Origin: Gemmatimonadota bacterium
GTDB taxonomy: Bacteria; Gemmatimonadota; Gemmatimonadetes; Gemmatimonadales; GWC2-71-9
Direction of reading: 5' to 3'
Assembly (NCBI GenBank): GCA_029884275.1
Contig: JAOUIC010000046.1
Span: 1 to 8,902, forward strand
Length of the DNA stretch: 8,902 bases
Part shown: positions 1 through 5,693 of the stretch, piece by piece
Layout of the letters: each line of letters opens with the position of its first letter
Numbering within the stretch: the first letter of the stretch is position 1
Position numbers and translations under genes: made by a program
The notes under the pieces: model-generated
Told to the model about the DNA's origin: nothing
The model's input: only the letters and a program-made list of their open reading frames with translations
Database searches by the model: none

Positions 1-2
1 TG

Positions 3-362
3 GGCGACCTGACCGTGACGCTTGACTCAGTGGTTCCTCTTTGCCGCGCGCACGCGATTCGGGTCTTCGTCATCTCTGACAGCGAGGCGCTCGAGCAGGA
101 GTTTGGGATCGGTAATCCCGAGGTCAGCTTCCTGATGGTGGGAGCCGGGCTCACCGATGGTGAGCGGAGAGCAGCGGGACTCCGGGCCGCCGGCGGTGAT
201 GTCGTGATCTTCCTCCGCGACAGGGGACTGCGGGGAGATGCGTGGCGGAGGGCGATCCTCCGCGGGTGGGACCTATCGGACGGACCGATCGACGAGCCCT
301 CCGCCGCCTGGGCGGCTTCGCTGACCCGGCGCGGCATCCCCGGAGCCCTCGGTGACAGCTGA
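3..362 (+). CDS. GT-A (GT2)-like protein, 3' part, lacks DxD; 5' end outside window
   Basis: The reading frame is open to the left edge, so this is probably the end of a longer gene. A GTG at 15 could start a 115-residue protein, but no ribosome binding site is seen before it. The residues resemble the first half of a GT-A fold: a segment like the helix after the first strand (LTVTLDSVVPL), a strand (IRVFVIS), then GERRAAGLRAAGGDVVIFL, which matches the stretch leading to the DxD in family 2 glycosyltransferases. Where DxD is expected the sequence reads RDR, and only about 45 residues follow, so the acceptor-binding half is missing. It overlaps the next gene by 11 nt. That gene has the same order of segments, which suggests a paralogous pair. 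The GT-A resemblance is my reading of motifs, not a search. Catalytic activity is doubtful. It may be a decayed copy, a regulatory partner, or an unrelated protein. Confidence 0.55.
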   Translation, partial: GDLTVTLDSVVPLCRAHAIRVFVISDSEALEQEFGIGNPEVSFLMVGAGLTDGERRAAGLRAAGGDVVIFLRDRGLRGDAWRRAILRGWDLSDGPIDEPSAAWAASLTRRGIPGALGDS

Positions 363-1257
363 GCCGCATCCCGCGCTGAGCATCGTGGTGCCGTCAGTCA
401 ACGGGTGGGGCGATCTGCGGGGATGCCTGGAGGCGCTGGAGCGGGAGCGGGCAGGGGTTGATCTCGAGGTGCTCGTGCCAGACCGAGTCGGTGACTCGGT
501 CCGGGGACGGCTCGCCGAGACCTTTCCCTGGGTCAGGGTGCTTGCGGCGCCGGCCGAGTCCACCATCCCGGCGCTCCGCGCCATGGCTCTCGAGCGGGCC
601 TCCGGCGCCGCGGTCGCGGTGATCGAGGACCATGTGCTGGTGCCCCCGGGCTGGGCCAGGGCGATGCTCGCCTGCCTCGAGCGCGGTGAAGACGTGGTGG
701 GTGGCGCGGTCGAGAACGGGGCGACCAGCCGCCTGGTGGACTGGGCCGCGTTTCTCTGCGAGTACCACCATCTGTTGCCGCCGCTCCCGGCCGGCCAGGT
801 GGACCGGATCACCGGCAACAACACGGCGTACCGGCGCAGTGTGCTGGACTGCTACCGTGAGGCCTGGCAGGCCGGGCGGTGGGAGGATCACCTGCACGAT
901 GCCATGCGTCGGGGCGGGGTGCAGCTCCACCAGCACCCGGAGATCGTGGTTCAGCATCGGATGCATTACACGGTCGGGCTGTACGCTGGGCAGCGCTTCC
1001 TCTTCTCGCGCGCCTGGGCCGGGATGCGGGCTGCCGGCGCCTCGAGAATCGACCGCCTCGCTCGCGGGGCAGCGGCGGCGTTCCTGCCCCCGGTCCTGTT
1101 CTGGCGGATCGTCCGGACCGTCTGGGGCAAGCGGGCGCATCGGAACGCATTGGCGCGATCCCTGCCGTTGATCGGCCTGTTCACGCTGGCCTGGGGTGCG
1201 GGTGAGGTGGTGGGCTACTGGTTCGGCGCGGGCAATGCGCTCGCGCGGGTACGCTGA
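352..1257 (+). CDS. GT2-family glycosyltransferase (EDH variant)
   Basis: A 301-residue family 2 (GT-A) glycosyltransferase that would transfer a sugar from a nucleotide donor, probably at the cytoplasmic face of the inner membrane. The first strand LSIVVPS is at residues 9-15. The metal/nucleotide site, usually DxD, reads I-E-D-H at 91-94, followed by PPGW. A G-N-N-T-A-Y segment is at 156-161, and the catalytic-base ED motif lies at W-E-D-H, 178-181. Two hydrophobic stretches near 241-258 and 267-296 suggest a C-terminal membrane anchor. The GTG at 352 is chosen because the fold begins eight residues later and GGAG at 342-345 lies 6 nt upstream. It overlaps the preceding partial gene by 11 nt and ends 15 nt before the oxidoreductase gene. 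Family assignment is firm; donor and acceptor cannot be told. Confidence 0.88.
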   Translation: MTAEPHPALSIVVPSVNGWGDLRGCLEALERERAGVDLEVLVPDRVGDSVRGRLAETFPWVRVLAAPAESTIPALRAMALERASGAAVAVIEDHVLVPPGWARAMLACLERGEDVVGGAVENGATSRLVDWAAFLCEYHHLLPPLPAGQVDRITGNNTAYRRSVLDCYREAWQAGRWEDHLHDAMRRGGVQLHQHPEIVVQHRMHYTVGLYAGQRFLFSRAWAGMRAAGASRIDRLARGAAAAFLPPVLFWRIVRTVWGKRAHRNALARSLPLIGLFTLAWGAGEVVGYWFGAGNALARVR

Positions 1258-1263
1258 AGTCAC

Positions 1264-1267
1264 GGAG
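1264..1267 (+). promoter_or_regulatory. Ribosome binding site for the FAD oxidoreductase gene
   Basis: GGAG lies 5 nt before the ATG at 1273. It supports that start over the out-of-frame ATG at 1268. Confidence 0.6.
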
Positions 1268-1272
1268 ATGCG

Positions 1273-2766
1273 ATGAGTGCAGTCCCGACGGGTTCACGCC
1301 AGGTCACCCAGCTCCGCGCCGGCGACCGCATTGTGGTCATCGGGGCCGGCCCCGCCGGCCTGACCGCCGCCTACCTGCTGTCCAAGCAGGGGCACGCGGT
1401 CACCGTGCTCGAGGCGGATGACATCGTCGGCGGGATCTCGCGGACTGCCCAGTACAAGGGGTACCGGTTCGACATCGGGGGGCACCGTTTCTTCACCAAG
1501 ATCAAGCCGGTGGAGGATCTCTGGTACGAGATCCTGGGCGAGGATTTCATCTCGGTCCCCCGGCTCTCCCGCATTCACTACGACGGCAAGTTCTTCGACT
1601 ACCCGCTCAAGGCGATGAACGCCCTCCGGGGGCTGGGGCTGTGGCGCGCCACCACCATCATGCTGAGCTACCTGCGCTGGCACTGGTGGCCCAATCCGGT
1701 GGAGGAGAACTTCGAGCAGTGGGTCACCAACCGCTTCGGGAAGAAGCTGTACCAGATCTTCTTCAAGACCTACACCGAGAAAGTGTGGGGCATTCCCTGC
1801 ACCGAAATCCGCGCCGAATGGGCCGCCCAGCGGATCCAGGGGCTGAGCCTCGCGAAGGCCATCCTCTCCGCCGCCCAGCTCAACCGCCGCTCCGACAACA
1901 TCAAGACCCTGATTAACGAGTTCCAGTATCCCCGGCTGGGTCCCGGCCAGATGTGGGAGACCTGCACCGAGCGCATCCGCGAGATGGGTAACGAGGTGCG
2001 GCTCAGGCACTACGTGCATGCCATCGAGCAGCAGGACGGCATGGTGGTGGCGGTTCGCGCCAAGACCGACACCGGGGAGGTCCGCCTGGAGTGTGAGCAT
2101 GTGATCAACACTTCGGCGGTTCGTTCGCTGGTCCGGGCTCTCGAGCCGGCGCCGGCCCCCGCGGTCCGGCAGGCGGCCGAAGGGCTCCGGTATCGTGACT
2201 TCCTGGTGGTGGCGCTGATGCTCGAGGCGGAGAACCTCTTCCCCGACAACTGGATCTACATCCACACGCCGGGCGTCAAAGTCGGCCGCATCCAGAACTT
2301 CAACAACTGGAGCAAGGCGATGGTCCCGGAGCCGGGCCACACCTGCCTGGGGCTGGAGTACTTCTGCTTCAAGGGCGACGGACTGTGGGAGGCGAAGGAC
2401 GAAGAGCTGGTGGCGCTTGCGACCCGCGAATTCCTGTCCCTCGATCTGACCCCGAAGGACATCAAAGTGGTGGACGGCGCGGTGATCCGGATGCCCAAGG
2501 CGTATCCCATCTATGACGGGGCCTATCGCGGGCACCTGGACACGGTCCGGGAGTGCATCGACCAGATCCCGAACCTGCACACCGTCGGCCGAAACGGGAT
2601 GCACAAGTACAACAACGCCGATCATTCGATGCTGACCGCGATGTTCGCGATCCAGAACATGCAGGGCGCCCACCACGACCTGTGGGCGGTAAACACCGAC
2701 TACGAGTACCACGAGGAGCAGAAGCTCGAGGCATCGCCCGTGGACAAGGCGGTCGTGGCGGCGTAG
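1273..2766 (+). CDS. FAD-dependent oxidoreductase (amine oxidase / UDP-galactopyranose mutase-like)
   Basis: A 497-residue flavoprotein. The dinucleotide-binding G-A-G-P-A-G is at 24-29, with the acidic residue E47 ending the second strand (VTVLE), GG at 53-54, and D-I-G-G-H-R-F-F at 67-74. These are the usual N-terminal FAD motifs of the amine oxidase/protoporphyrinogen oxidase superfamily. The C-terminal flavin-binding segment is G-R-N-G-M-H-K-Y-N-N-A-D-H at 439-451, reminiscent of the R...Y.N.D segment of UDP-galactopyranose mutase. Homologues of this type commonly sit in polysaccharide clusters and are usually annotated only as NAD(P)/FAD-dependent oxidoreductase. No transmembrane segment is apparent, so it is probably cytosolic. 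A role in remodelling a nucleotide sugar (for example ring contraction) or a lipid precursor is inference. The ATG at 1273 has GGAG 5 nt upstream. It is the last gene before the repeat-rich gap. The superfamily is certain; the substrate is unknown. Confidence 0.9.
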   Translation: MSAVPTGSRQVTQLRAGDRIVVIGAGPAGLTAAYLLSKQGHAVTVLEADDIVGGISRTAQYKGYRFDIGGHRFFTKIKPVEDLWYEILGEDFISVPRLSRIHYDGKFFDYPLKAMNALRGLGLWRATTIMLSYLRWHWWPNPVEENFEQWVTNRFGKKLYQIFFKTYTEKVWGIPCTEIRAEWAAQRIQGLSLAKAILSAAQLNRRSDNIKTLINEFQYPRLGPGQMWETCTERIREMGNEVRLRHYVHAIEQQDGMVVAVRAKTDTGEVRLECEHVINTSAVRSLVRALEPAPAPAVRQAAEGLRYRDFLVVALMLEAENLFPDNWIYIHTPGVKVGRIQNFNNWSKAMVPEPGHTCLGLEYFCFKGDGLWEAKDEELVALATREFLSLDLTPKDIKVVDGAVIRMPKAYPIYDGAYRGHLDTVRECIDQIPNLHTVGRNGMHKYNNADHSMLTAMFAIQNMQGAHHDLWAVNTDYEYHEEQKLEASPVDKAVVAA

Positions 2767-2804
2767 CGGCTGCTGGCGGAGGCGACAGCGATTGCGCGCT
2801 GGCC

Positions 2805-2818
2805 GGGGCCCTCGCCCC
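2805..2818 (+). terminator. Short GC hairpin after the oxidoreductase gene (possible terminator)
   Basis: A 5-bp stem GGGGC/GCCCC with a CCTC loop lies 39 nt after the oxidoreductase stop codon. No T-run follows, so intrinsic termination is doubtful. It overlaps the first repeat copy and may simply be part of that element. Confidence 0.2.
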
Positions 2819-2833
2819 GTCACGGCAGGTGCT

Positions 2834-2978
2834 GGCGATTGCGGGCTGGTCGGCGCCCTCACGCGGCGCGTCGGGGATTCGGTGGCGGGGTGGGATCCTC
2901 GCGCTGGGCGAATGCGCAGGCAGGGCGAGGAACGGGCGTTTTCGCGCCGCCGGGCGCTCGACCAGCGCCGCAATCGCC
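2834..2978. repeat. Long inverted repeat A: arms 2834-2858 and 2952-2978
   Basis: The 25 nt of the left arm match the reverse complement of the right arm at every position, apart from two single-base insertions in the right arm (positions 2967 and 2958). The intervening 93 nt contain a smaller inverted pair, CCTCGC at 2897-2902 and GCGAGG at 2925-2930. The right arm itself folds as GGCGCT-cgacc-AGCGCC at 2953-2969; in the left arm this hairpin is broken by the two missing bases. A transcript crossing the region could form a 25-bp stem. Confidence 0.7.
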
Positions 2979-3014
2979 CAGGCTGATGATTGGTGGCCGC
3001 GGTCTACGGCAGGG

Positions 3015-3071
3015 GATCGTGGGTGCCGGTGCTGTTGTCGGGAGGCTGGGTGGGCGATCGTGGGTGCCGGT
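3015..3071 (+). repeat. Exact 16-nt direct repeat, two copies 41 nt apart
   Basis: GATCGTGGGTGCCGGT occurs at 3015-3030 and again at 3056-3071. It is the long-form version of the repeat core found through the gap, with TG inserted before CCGG. Confidence 0.85.
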
Positions 3072-3196
3072 CGAGGGTCCGGCGGCGCGCAGACGTCCGT
3101 GACTGAATGTGGCTTCGGAATCGCCACGTCTGGCGATCCGGACCTGCGCCGGAAGTCCGACGCGCCGCGGAAGGACCCCGACCGGCCCGCGATCGC
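3054..3196. repeat. Long inverted repeat B: arms 3054-3080 and 3173-3196
   Basis: The plus-strand arm and the reverse complement of the right arm agree over 24 aligned positions with one T/C difference. The left arm carries an extra TG and an extra A. The arrangement parallels inverted repeat A: a long-form copy faces a short-form copy in opposite orientation about 95 nt away, which makes chance less likely. Confidence 0.65.
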
Positions 3197-3222
3197 TGAG
3201 CGGGATGCCGGCCCGCGATCGC
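3182..3222 (+). repeat. Exact 15-nt direct repeat, two copies 26 nt apart
   Basis: CCGGCCCGCGATCGC occurs at 3182-3196 and 3208-3222. It is the reverse complement of the core seen earlier in the gap. The second copy ends 39 nt before the ATG of the next gene, inside the likely 5' leader of the downstream operon. Confidence 0.85.
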
Positions 3223-3253
3223 CGGATTGAGATAGTGAAGCCTCGATGGAAGC

Positions 3254-3258
3254 GGAGG
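3254..3258 (+). promoter_or_regulatory. Ribosome binding site deciding the start of the first GT4 gene
   Basis: GGAGG lies 3 nt before the ATG at 3262, a short but usable spacing. It supports this start over the in-frame GTG at 3109, whose extra 51 residues are Arg/Pro-rich and are encoded partly by the intergenic repeats. Confidence 0.6.
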
Positions 3259-3261
3259 ACG

Positions 3262-4437
3262 ATGCGGATCGGAGTGGATGCCACCTGCTGGGCCAATGGG
3301 CGGGGCTACGGCCGGTTCACCCGGCACCTGCTCCGGGCCATGGTGGCGCTCGCGCCGGACGACGAGTTCATCTGCTTCCTGGATGCCGAGTCGGCTGCAG
3401 GGTTCGACCTGGAGGGACCGAACGTCCGGCGGGTCGTGGTAGAGATGGGGCACGCCCCGACCACCGCGGCGGCGGCGGATGGCTATCGGTCGCCGGCCGA
3501 CATGCTCCGCCTGACGCGGGCGGTGTGGCGGGAGAAGCCCGATCTGTTCTTCTCGCCGTCGGTATACACCTACTTCCCCCTGCCTCCGGGGCAGCGGGCG
3601 GTGGTGACGGTGCACGACGCGATTGCGGAGCGGTTCCCGGAACTGACGCTGCCCTCGGCGCGGGCTCGCCTGTTCTGGCGGCTCAAGGTGGGACTGGCGC
3701 TCCGACAGGCGAGGCTGGTGCTGACGGTGTCGGACTTCGCGGCGTCCGAGCTGGTGGAGGTGCTCGGTATCCCGAGGGCCCGGCTCCGGGTCTCGGGTGA
3801 GGCGCCGGCGGCCGCGTTTCAGCCCAGCGGCGATGCGGCCGAGCCGGGGCGGGCGGCGGCGGCGCGAGGGGTACCGACGGGCGCGCCGTGGTTCACCTAT
3901 GTGGGCGGGTTCAACCCCCACAAGCATGTGGATGCGCTCGTCCGGGCGCATGCCGCCGTGTCTCGCGGCCGCGGGAACCCGCCCCACCTGCTGCTGGTGG
4001 GGACGATCGACAAGGACGTGTTTCACGGCGACCAGGCGGGCATCAGGGCCGCGGTCCGGGAGGCGGGAACGGAGGCGCTGGTGCACTGGACCGGGTTCGT
4101 GCCGGACGAGGAGCTGCGGCATCTGCACAGCGGCGCGGTCGCGCTGGTTCTGCCTTCGGCGTGCGAGGGTTTCGGGCTTCCCGCGGTGGAAGCGGCGGCC
4201 TGCGGCACTCCGGTGATCGCCACGACGGCAAGCCCGCTGCCGGGCCTGCTCGAGGGGGGCGGAATCTTCGTGAAGCCAGGTGACGCGGGCGAGGTCGAGG
4301 CCGCCATGCGGCGGCTGTTGGACGACGCACCGCTCCGTGCCGCGATGGGGCGGATCGCCAGGCAGAAGGCCGGCGAGCTCTCGTGGGATCGCGGAGCAGG
4401 AGCGGCGCTGGCGGCGATCCGGGAGGCGGCGGCGTGA
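3262..4437 (+). CDS. GT4-family glycosyltransferase
   Basis: A 391-residue retaining glycosyltransferase of the GT-B fold, expected to act in the cytoplasm on a membrane-bound acceptor. The N-terminal domain opens M-R-I-G-V-D-A-T with the glycine-rich acceptor-side loop N-G-R-G-Y-G-R at 12-18. The C-terminal donor domain begins at Y-V-G-G-F-N-P-H-K, about 213-221, and contains the E-x7-E signature E302 to E310 (E-G-F-G-L-P-A-V-E), then CGTPVIA. These are the hallmarks of the GT4 family, as in mannosyltransferases of O-antigen and exopolysaccharide clusters. The start is the ATG at 3262, where the fold begins; an upstream in-frame extension to 3109 is rejected. Its stop overlaps the GTG of the next gene by 4 nt (GTGA). 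It is the first gene of the tightly packed operon. Sugar specificity is unknown. Confidence 0.92.
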   Translation: MRIGVDATCWANGRGYGRFTRHLLRAMVALAPDDEFICFLDAESAAGFDLEGPNVRRVVVEMGHAPTTAAAADGYRSPADMLRLTRAVWREKPDLFFSPSVYTYFPLPPGQRAVVTVHDAIAERFPELTLPSARARLFWRLKVGLALRQARLVLTVSDFAASELVEVLGIPRARLRVSGEAPAAAFQPSGDAAEPGRAAAARGVPTGAPWFTYVGGFNPHKHVDALVRAHAAVSRGRGNPPHLLLVGTIDKDVFHGDQAGIRAAVREAGTEALVHWTGFVPDEELRHLHSGAVALVLPSACEGFGLPAVEAAACGTPVIATTASPLPGLLEGGGIFVKPGDAGEVEAAMRRLLDDAPLRAAMGRIARQKAGELSWDRGAGAALAAIREAAA

Positions 4438-5693
4438 GCGGACTCCGGTTCGCGTTCCTCACGACCTTCTACCCGCCGCACAACTTCGGGGGCGACGGGA
4501 TCGGAATCCAGCGCTTCGCGCGGGGGCTGGTGAAGGCGGGCCATGAGGTGACGGTGATCCACGACGTGGATGCGTTCAATGCGCTCCACTCGGGTCCCGA
4601 GCCGACCGCCGCGCCGGAGCCGCAGGGGCTCGAGGTCATCGGCCTCAGAAGCGGGGTGGGGATGCTGTCCTCCCTGCTCACCCAGCAGGCCGGCCGGCCG
4701 GTGGTGAACGGCCGCAGGATCGCGAAGATCCTCGACCAGGGGCGATTCGATGTGGTGAATTTCCACAACGTATCGCTGATTGGCGGGCCGGGACTGCTGC
4801 GCTACGGTCGGGGAGTGAAGCTGTACATGGCGCACGAGCATTGGCTGGTCTGCCCCAGCCACGTGCTCTGGCGCCACAACCGCGAGCTCTGCACCGGACG
4901 CGAGTGCCTGAAGTGCCAGCTGGTGTACCGCAGGCCGCCCCAGTTGTGGCGGGGGACGGGACTGCTGGAACGGGAGGCGAAGCACGTGGACGCGTTCATC
5001 GCGATGAGCGAGTTCAGCCGGCAGAAGCACCGCGAGTTCGGGTTTCCGCGGGACATGGAGGTGGTGCCGTACTTCCTCCCCGATCCCGAGCCCGCGGGCG
5101 TGACGGCCGACAGTCCGTCGCCGCACCCGCGCCCGTATTTCCTGTTCGTGGGGCGGCTGGAGAAGATCAAGGGTCTGGACGACGTGATCCCGGTGTTCCG
5201 GGAGTATCCCGACGCCGACCTGCTGGTGGCTGGAGACGGGGTGTATGCCGAGGCGCTGCGTGCCGCGGCCAGTGGAATGCCGAATGTGCACTTCCTCGGC
5301 CGGGTGACCCCCGACGCGTTGCGCCGGTACTACGACCACGCGGTCGGGCTGATCGTGCCATCGGTCTGTTTCGAGACCTTCGGCATCATCCTGATCGAGG
5401 CGTTCCGGCAGCGGACCCCGGTCATCGCGCGGCGGATCGGACCCTTTCCCGAGATCGTCGAGACGTCGGGTGGGGGAGAGTTGTTCGGCACCCGCGAGGA
5501 ACTGGTGGCCGCGATGCGGCGGATGCAGGGCGATCCTGCCCACCGGGAGCGACTGGCCCGGGCCGGTCACGAGGCGTTCCTGGCGCGTTGGTGTGAGCGG
5601 GCGGTAATCCCGCGGTACCTGGAAGTGGTGGCCGGTGCGGCGCGTCGCAAAGGCGATCGCAACGTTCTGGCCAAGCTCGAGGTGGCGGCATGA
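4434..5693 (+). CDS. GT4-family glycosyltransferase with a Cys cluster
   Basis: A 419-residue GT-B glycosyltransferase. The N-terminus L-R-F-A-F-L-T-T-F-Y-P-P is followed by a glycine-rich loop (N-F-G-G-D-G-I-G), as in many GT4 enzymes. The donor domain starts at F-V-G-R-L-E-K-I-K-G, about 238-247, and carries the E-x7-E motif E314 to E322. Between the domains sits a cysteine set, C140, C153, C158 and C161 (C-x12-C-x4-C-x2-C), after H-E-H-W-L-V-C-P. This insert is found in a subset of GT4 proteins and could bind zinc (inference). The GTG at 4434 is chosen over any in-frame upstream codon because GGGAGG lies 7 nt before it and the fold begins at once. It overlaps its upstream neighbour by 4 nt and its downstream neighbour by 4 nt (ATGA), so translation is probably coupled. 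Donor and acceptor are unknown. Confidence 0.92.
   Translation: MSGLRFAFLTTFYPPHNFGGDGIGIQRFARGLVKAGHEVTVIHDVDAFNALHSGPEPTAAPEPQGLEVIGLRSGVGMLSSLLTQQAGRPVVNGRRIAKILDQGRFDVVNFHNVSLIGGPGLLRYGRGVKLYMAHEHWLVCPSHVLWRHNRELCTGRECLKCQLVYRRPPQLWRGTGLLEREAKHVDAFIAMSEFSRQKHREFGFPRDMEVVPYFLPDPEPAGVTADSPSPHPRPYFLFVGRLEKIKGLDDVIPVFREYPDADLLVAGDGVYAEALRAAASGMPNVHFLGRVTPDALRRYYDHAVGLIVPSVCFETFGIILIEAFRQRTPVIARRIGPFPEIVETSGGGELFGTREELVAAMRRMQGDPAHRERLARAGHEAFLARWCERAVIPRYLEVVAGAARRKGDRNVLAKLEVAA

Larger units (their letters stand above)
2788..3222. repeat. Cluster of at least seven diverged ~15-27 nt repeats in both orientations
   Basis: A core like GCGATYGCGGGCYGGTCGG, often followed by a GC-rich tail ending in CCC or TCC, recurs on the plus strand at 2788-2813, 2835-2860, 3013-3030 and 3054-3080. 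It recurs on the minus strand at 2952-2978, 3173-3196 and 3208-3222. The first two copies agree at 23 of 26 positions. The copies at 3015-3030 and 3056-3071 share 16 identical bases, and 3182-3196 and 3208-3222 share 15. Some copies carry an extra A after GGTCG and extra bases in the middle; others lack them. Spacing is irregular (about 26 to 119 nt) and no unique spacers of equal length are seen, so this is not a CRISPR. The form (short, GC-rich, intergenic, both orientations, partly palindromic) resembles REP-type repeats, but no REP-associated transposase gene is in the window. Its function is unknown. Confidence 0.7.
2767..3261. other. Gene-free gap of about 495 bp filled with diverged repeats
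   Basis: No convincing gene is present on either strand. Open frames that cross it on both strands are rich in Arg, Pro, Gly and Ala with no recognisable domain, as expected of stop-poor high-GC DNA. Repeat copies are spaced at intervals that are not multiples of three (for example 47 and 41 nt), so they do not encode a repeat protein in one frame. The gap separates the oxidoreductase gene from the tightly packed operon starting at 3262, so a terminator for the former and a promoter for the latter would be expected here. I could not identify a convincing sigma-70 promoter. The repeat structure is listed separately. Confidence 0.75.

Noticed and set aside
1294..2973. Open frame of 559 codons on the minus strand opposite the FAD oxidoreductase
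   Set aside because: It lies antisense to a protein with clear FAD motifs, and its translation shows no domain. Long antisense frames are expected in stop-poor high-GC DNA.
2788..3222. CRISPR array or integron attC cassette array
   Set aside because: Copies are diverged, in both orientations and irregularly spaced, with no uniform spacers. No attC core motifs, cas genes or integrase are present.
2553..3230. Plus-strand frame of 225 codons running out of the oxidoreductase gene into the gap
   Set aside because: Its first third lies out of frame inside the oxidoreductase gene. The rest translates repeats and low-complexity sequence.
3231..3236. GATAGT as a -10 box for the GT4 operon
   Set aside because: No -35-like hexamer at a suitable distance, and a single weak match in GC-rich DNA is not enough.
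3109..3261. N-terminal extension of the first GT4 gene to the GTG at 3109
   Set aside because: The extra 51 residues are Arg/Pro-rich and encoded over repeat copies. The fold and a GGAGG site both point to ATG 3262.
2859..3296. Minus-strand frame of 145 codons across the intergenic gap
   Set aside because: It is Arg/Pro/Ala-rich, crosses the repeats, overlaps the start of the GT4 gene and shows no domain or ribosome binding site.
4383..4433. Upstream in-frame start at 4383 for the second GT4 gene
   Set aside because: It would overlap the previous gene by 55 nt. The GTG at 4434 has an ideally spaced GGGAGG and sits exactly at the beginning of the fold.
4023..5570. Open frame of 515 codons on the minus strand opposite the two GT4 genes
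   Set aside because: It covers two genes with intact catalytic motifs. Its translation is His/Arg/Pro/Gln-rich without a recognisable fold.
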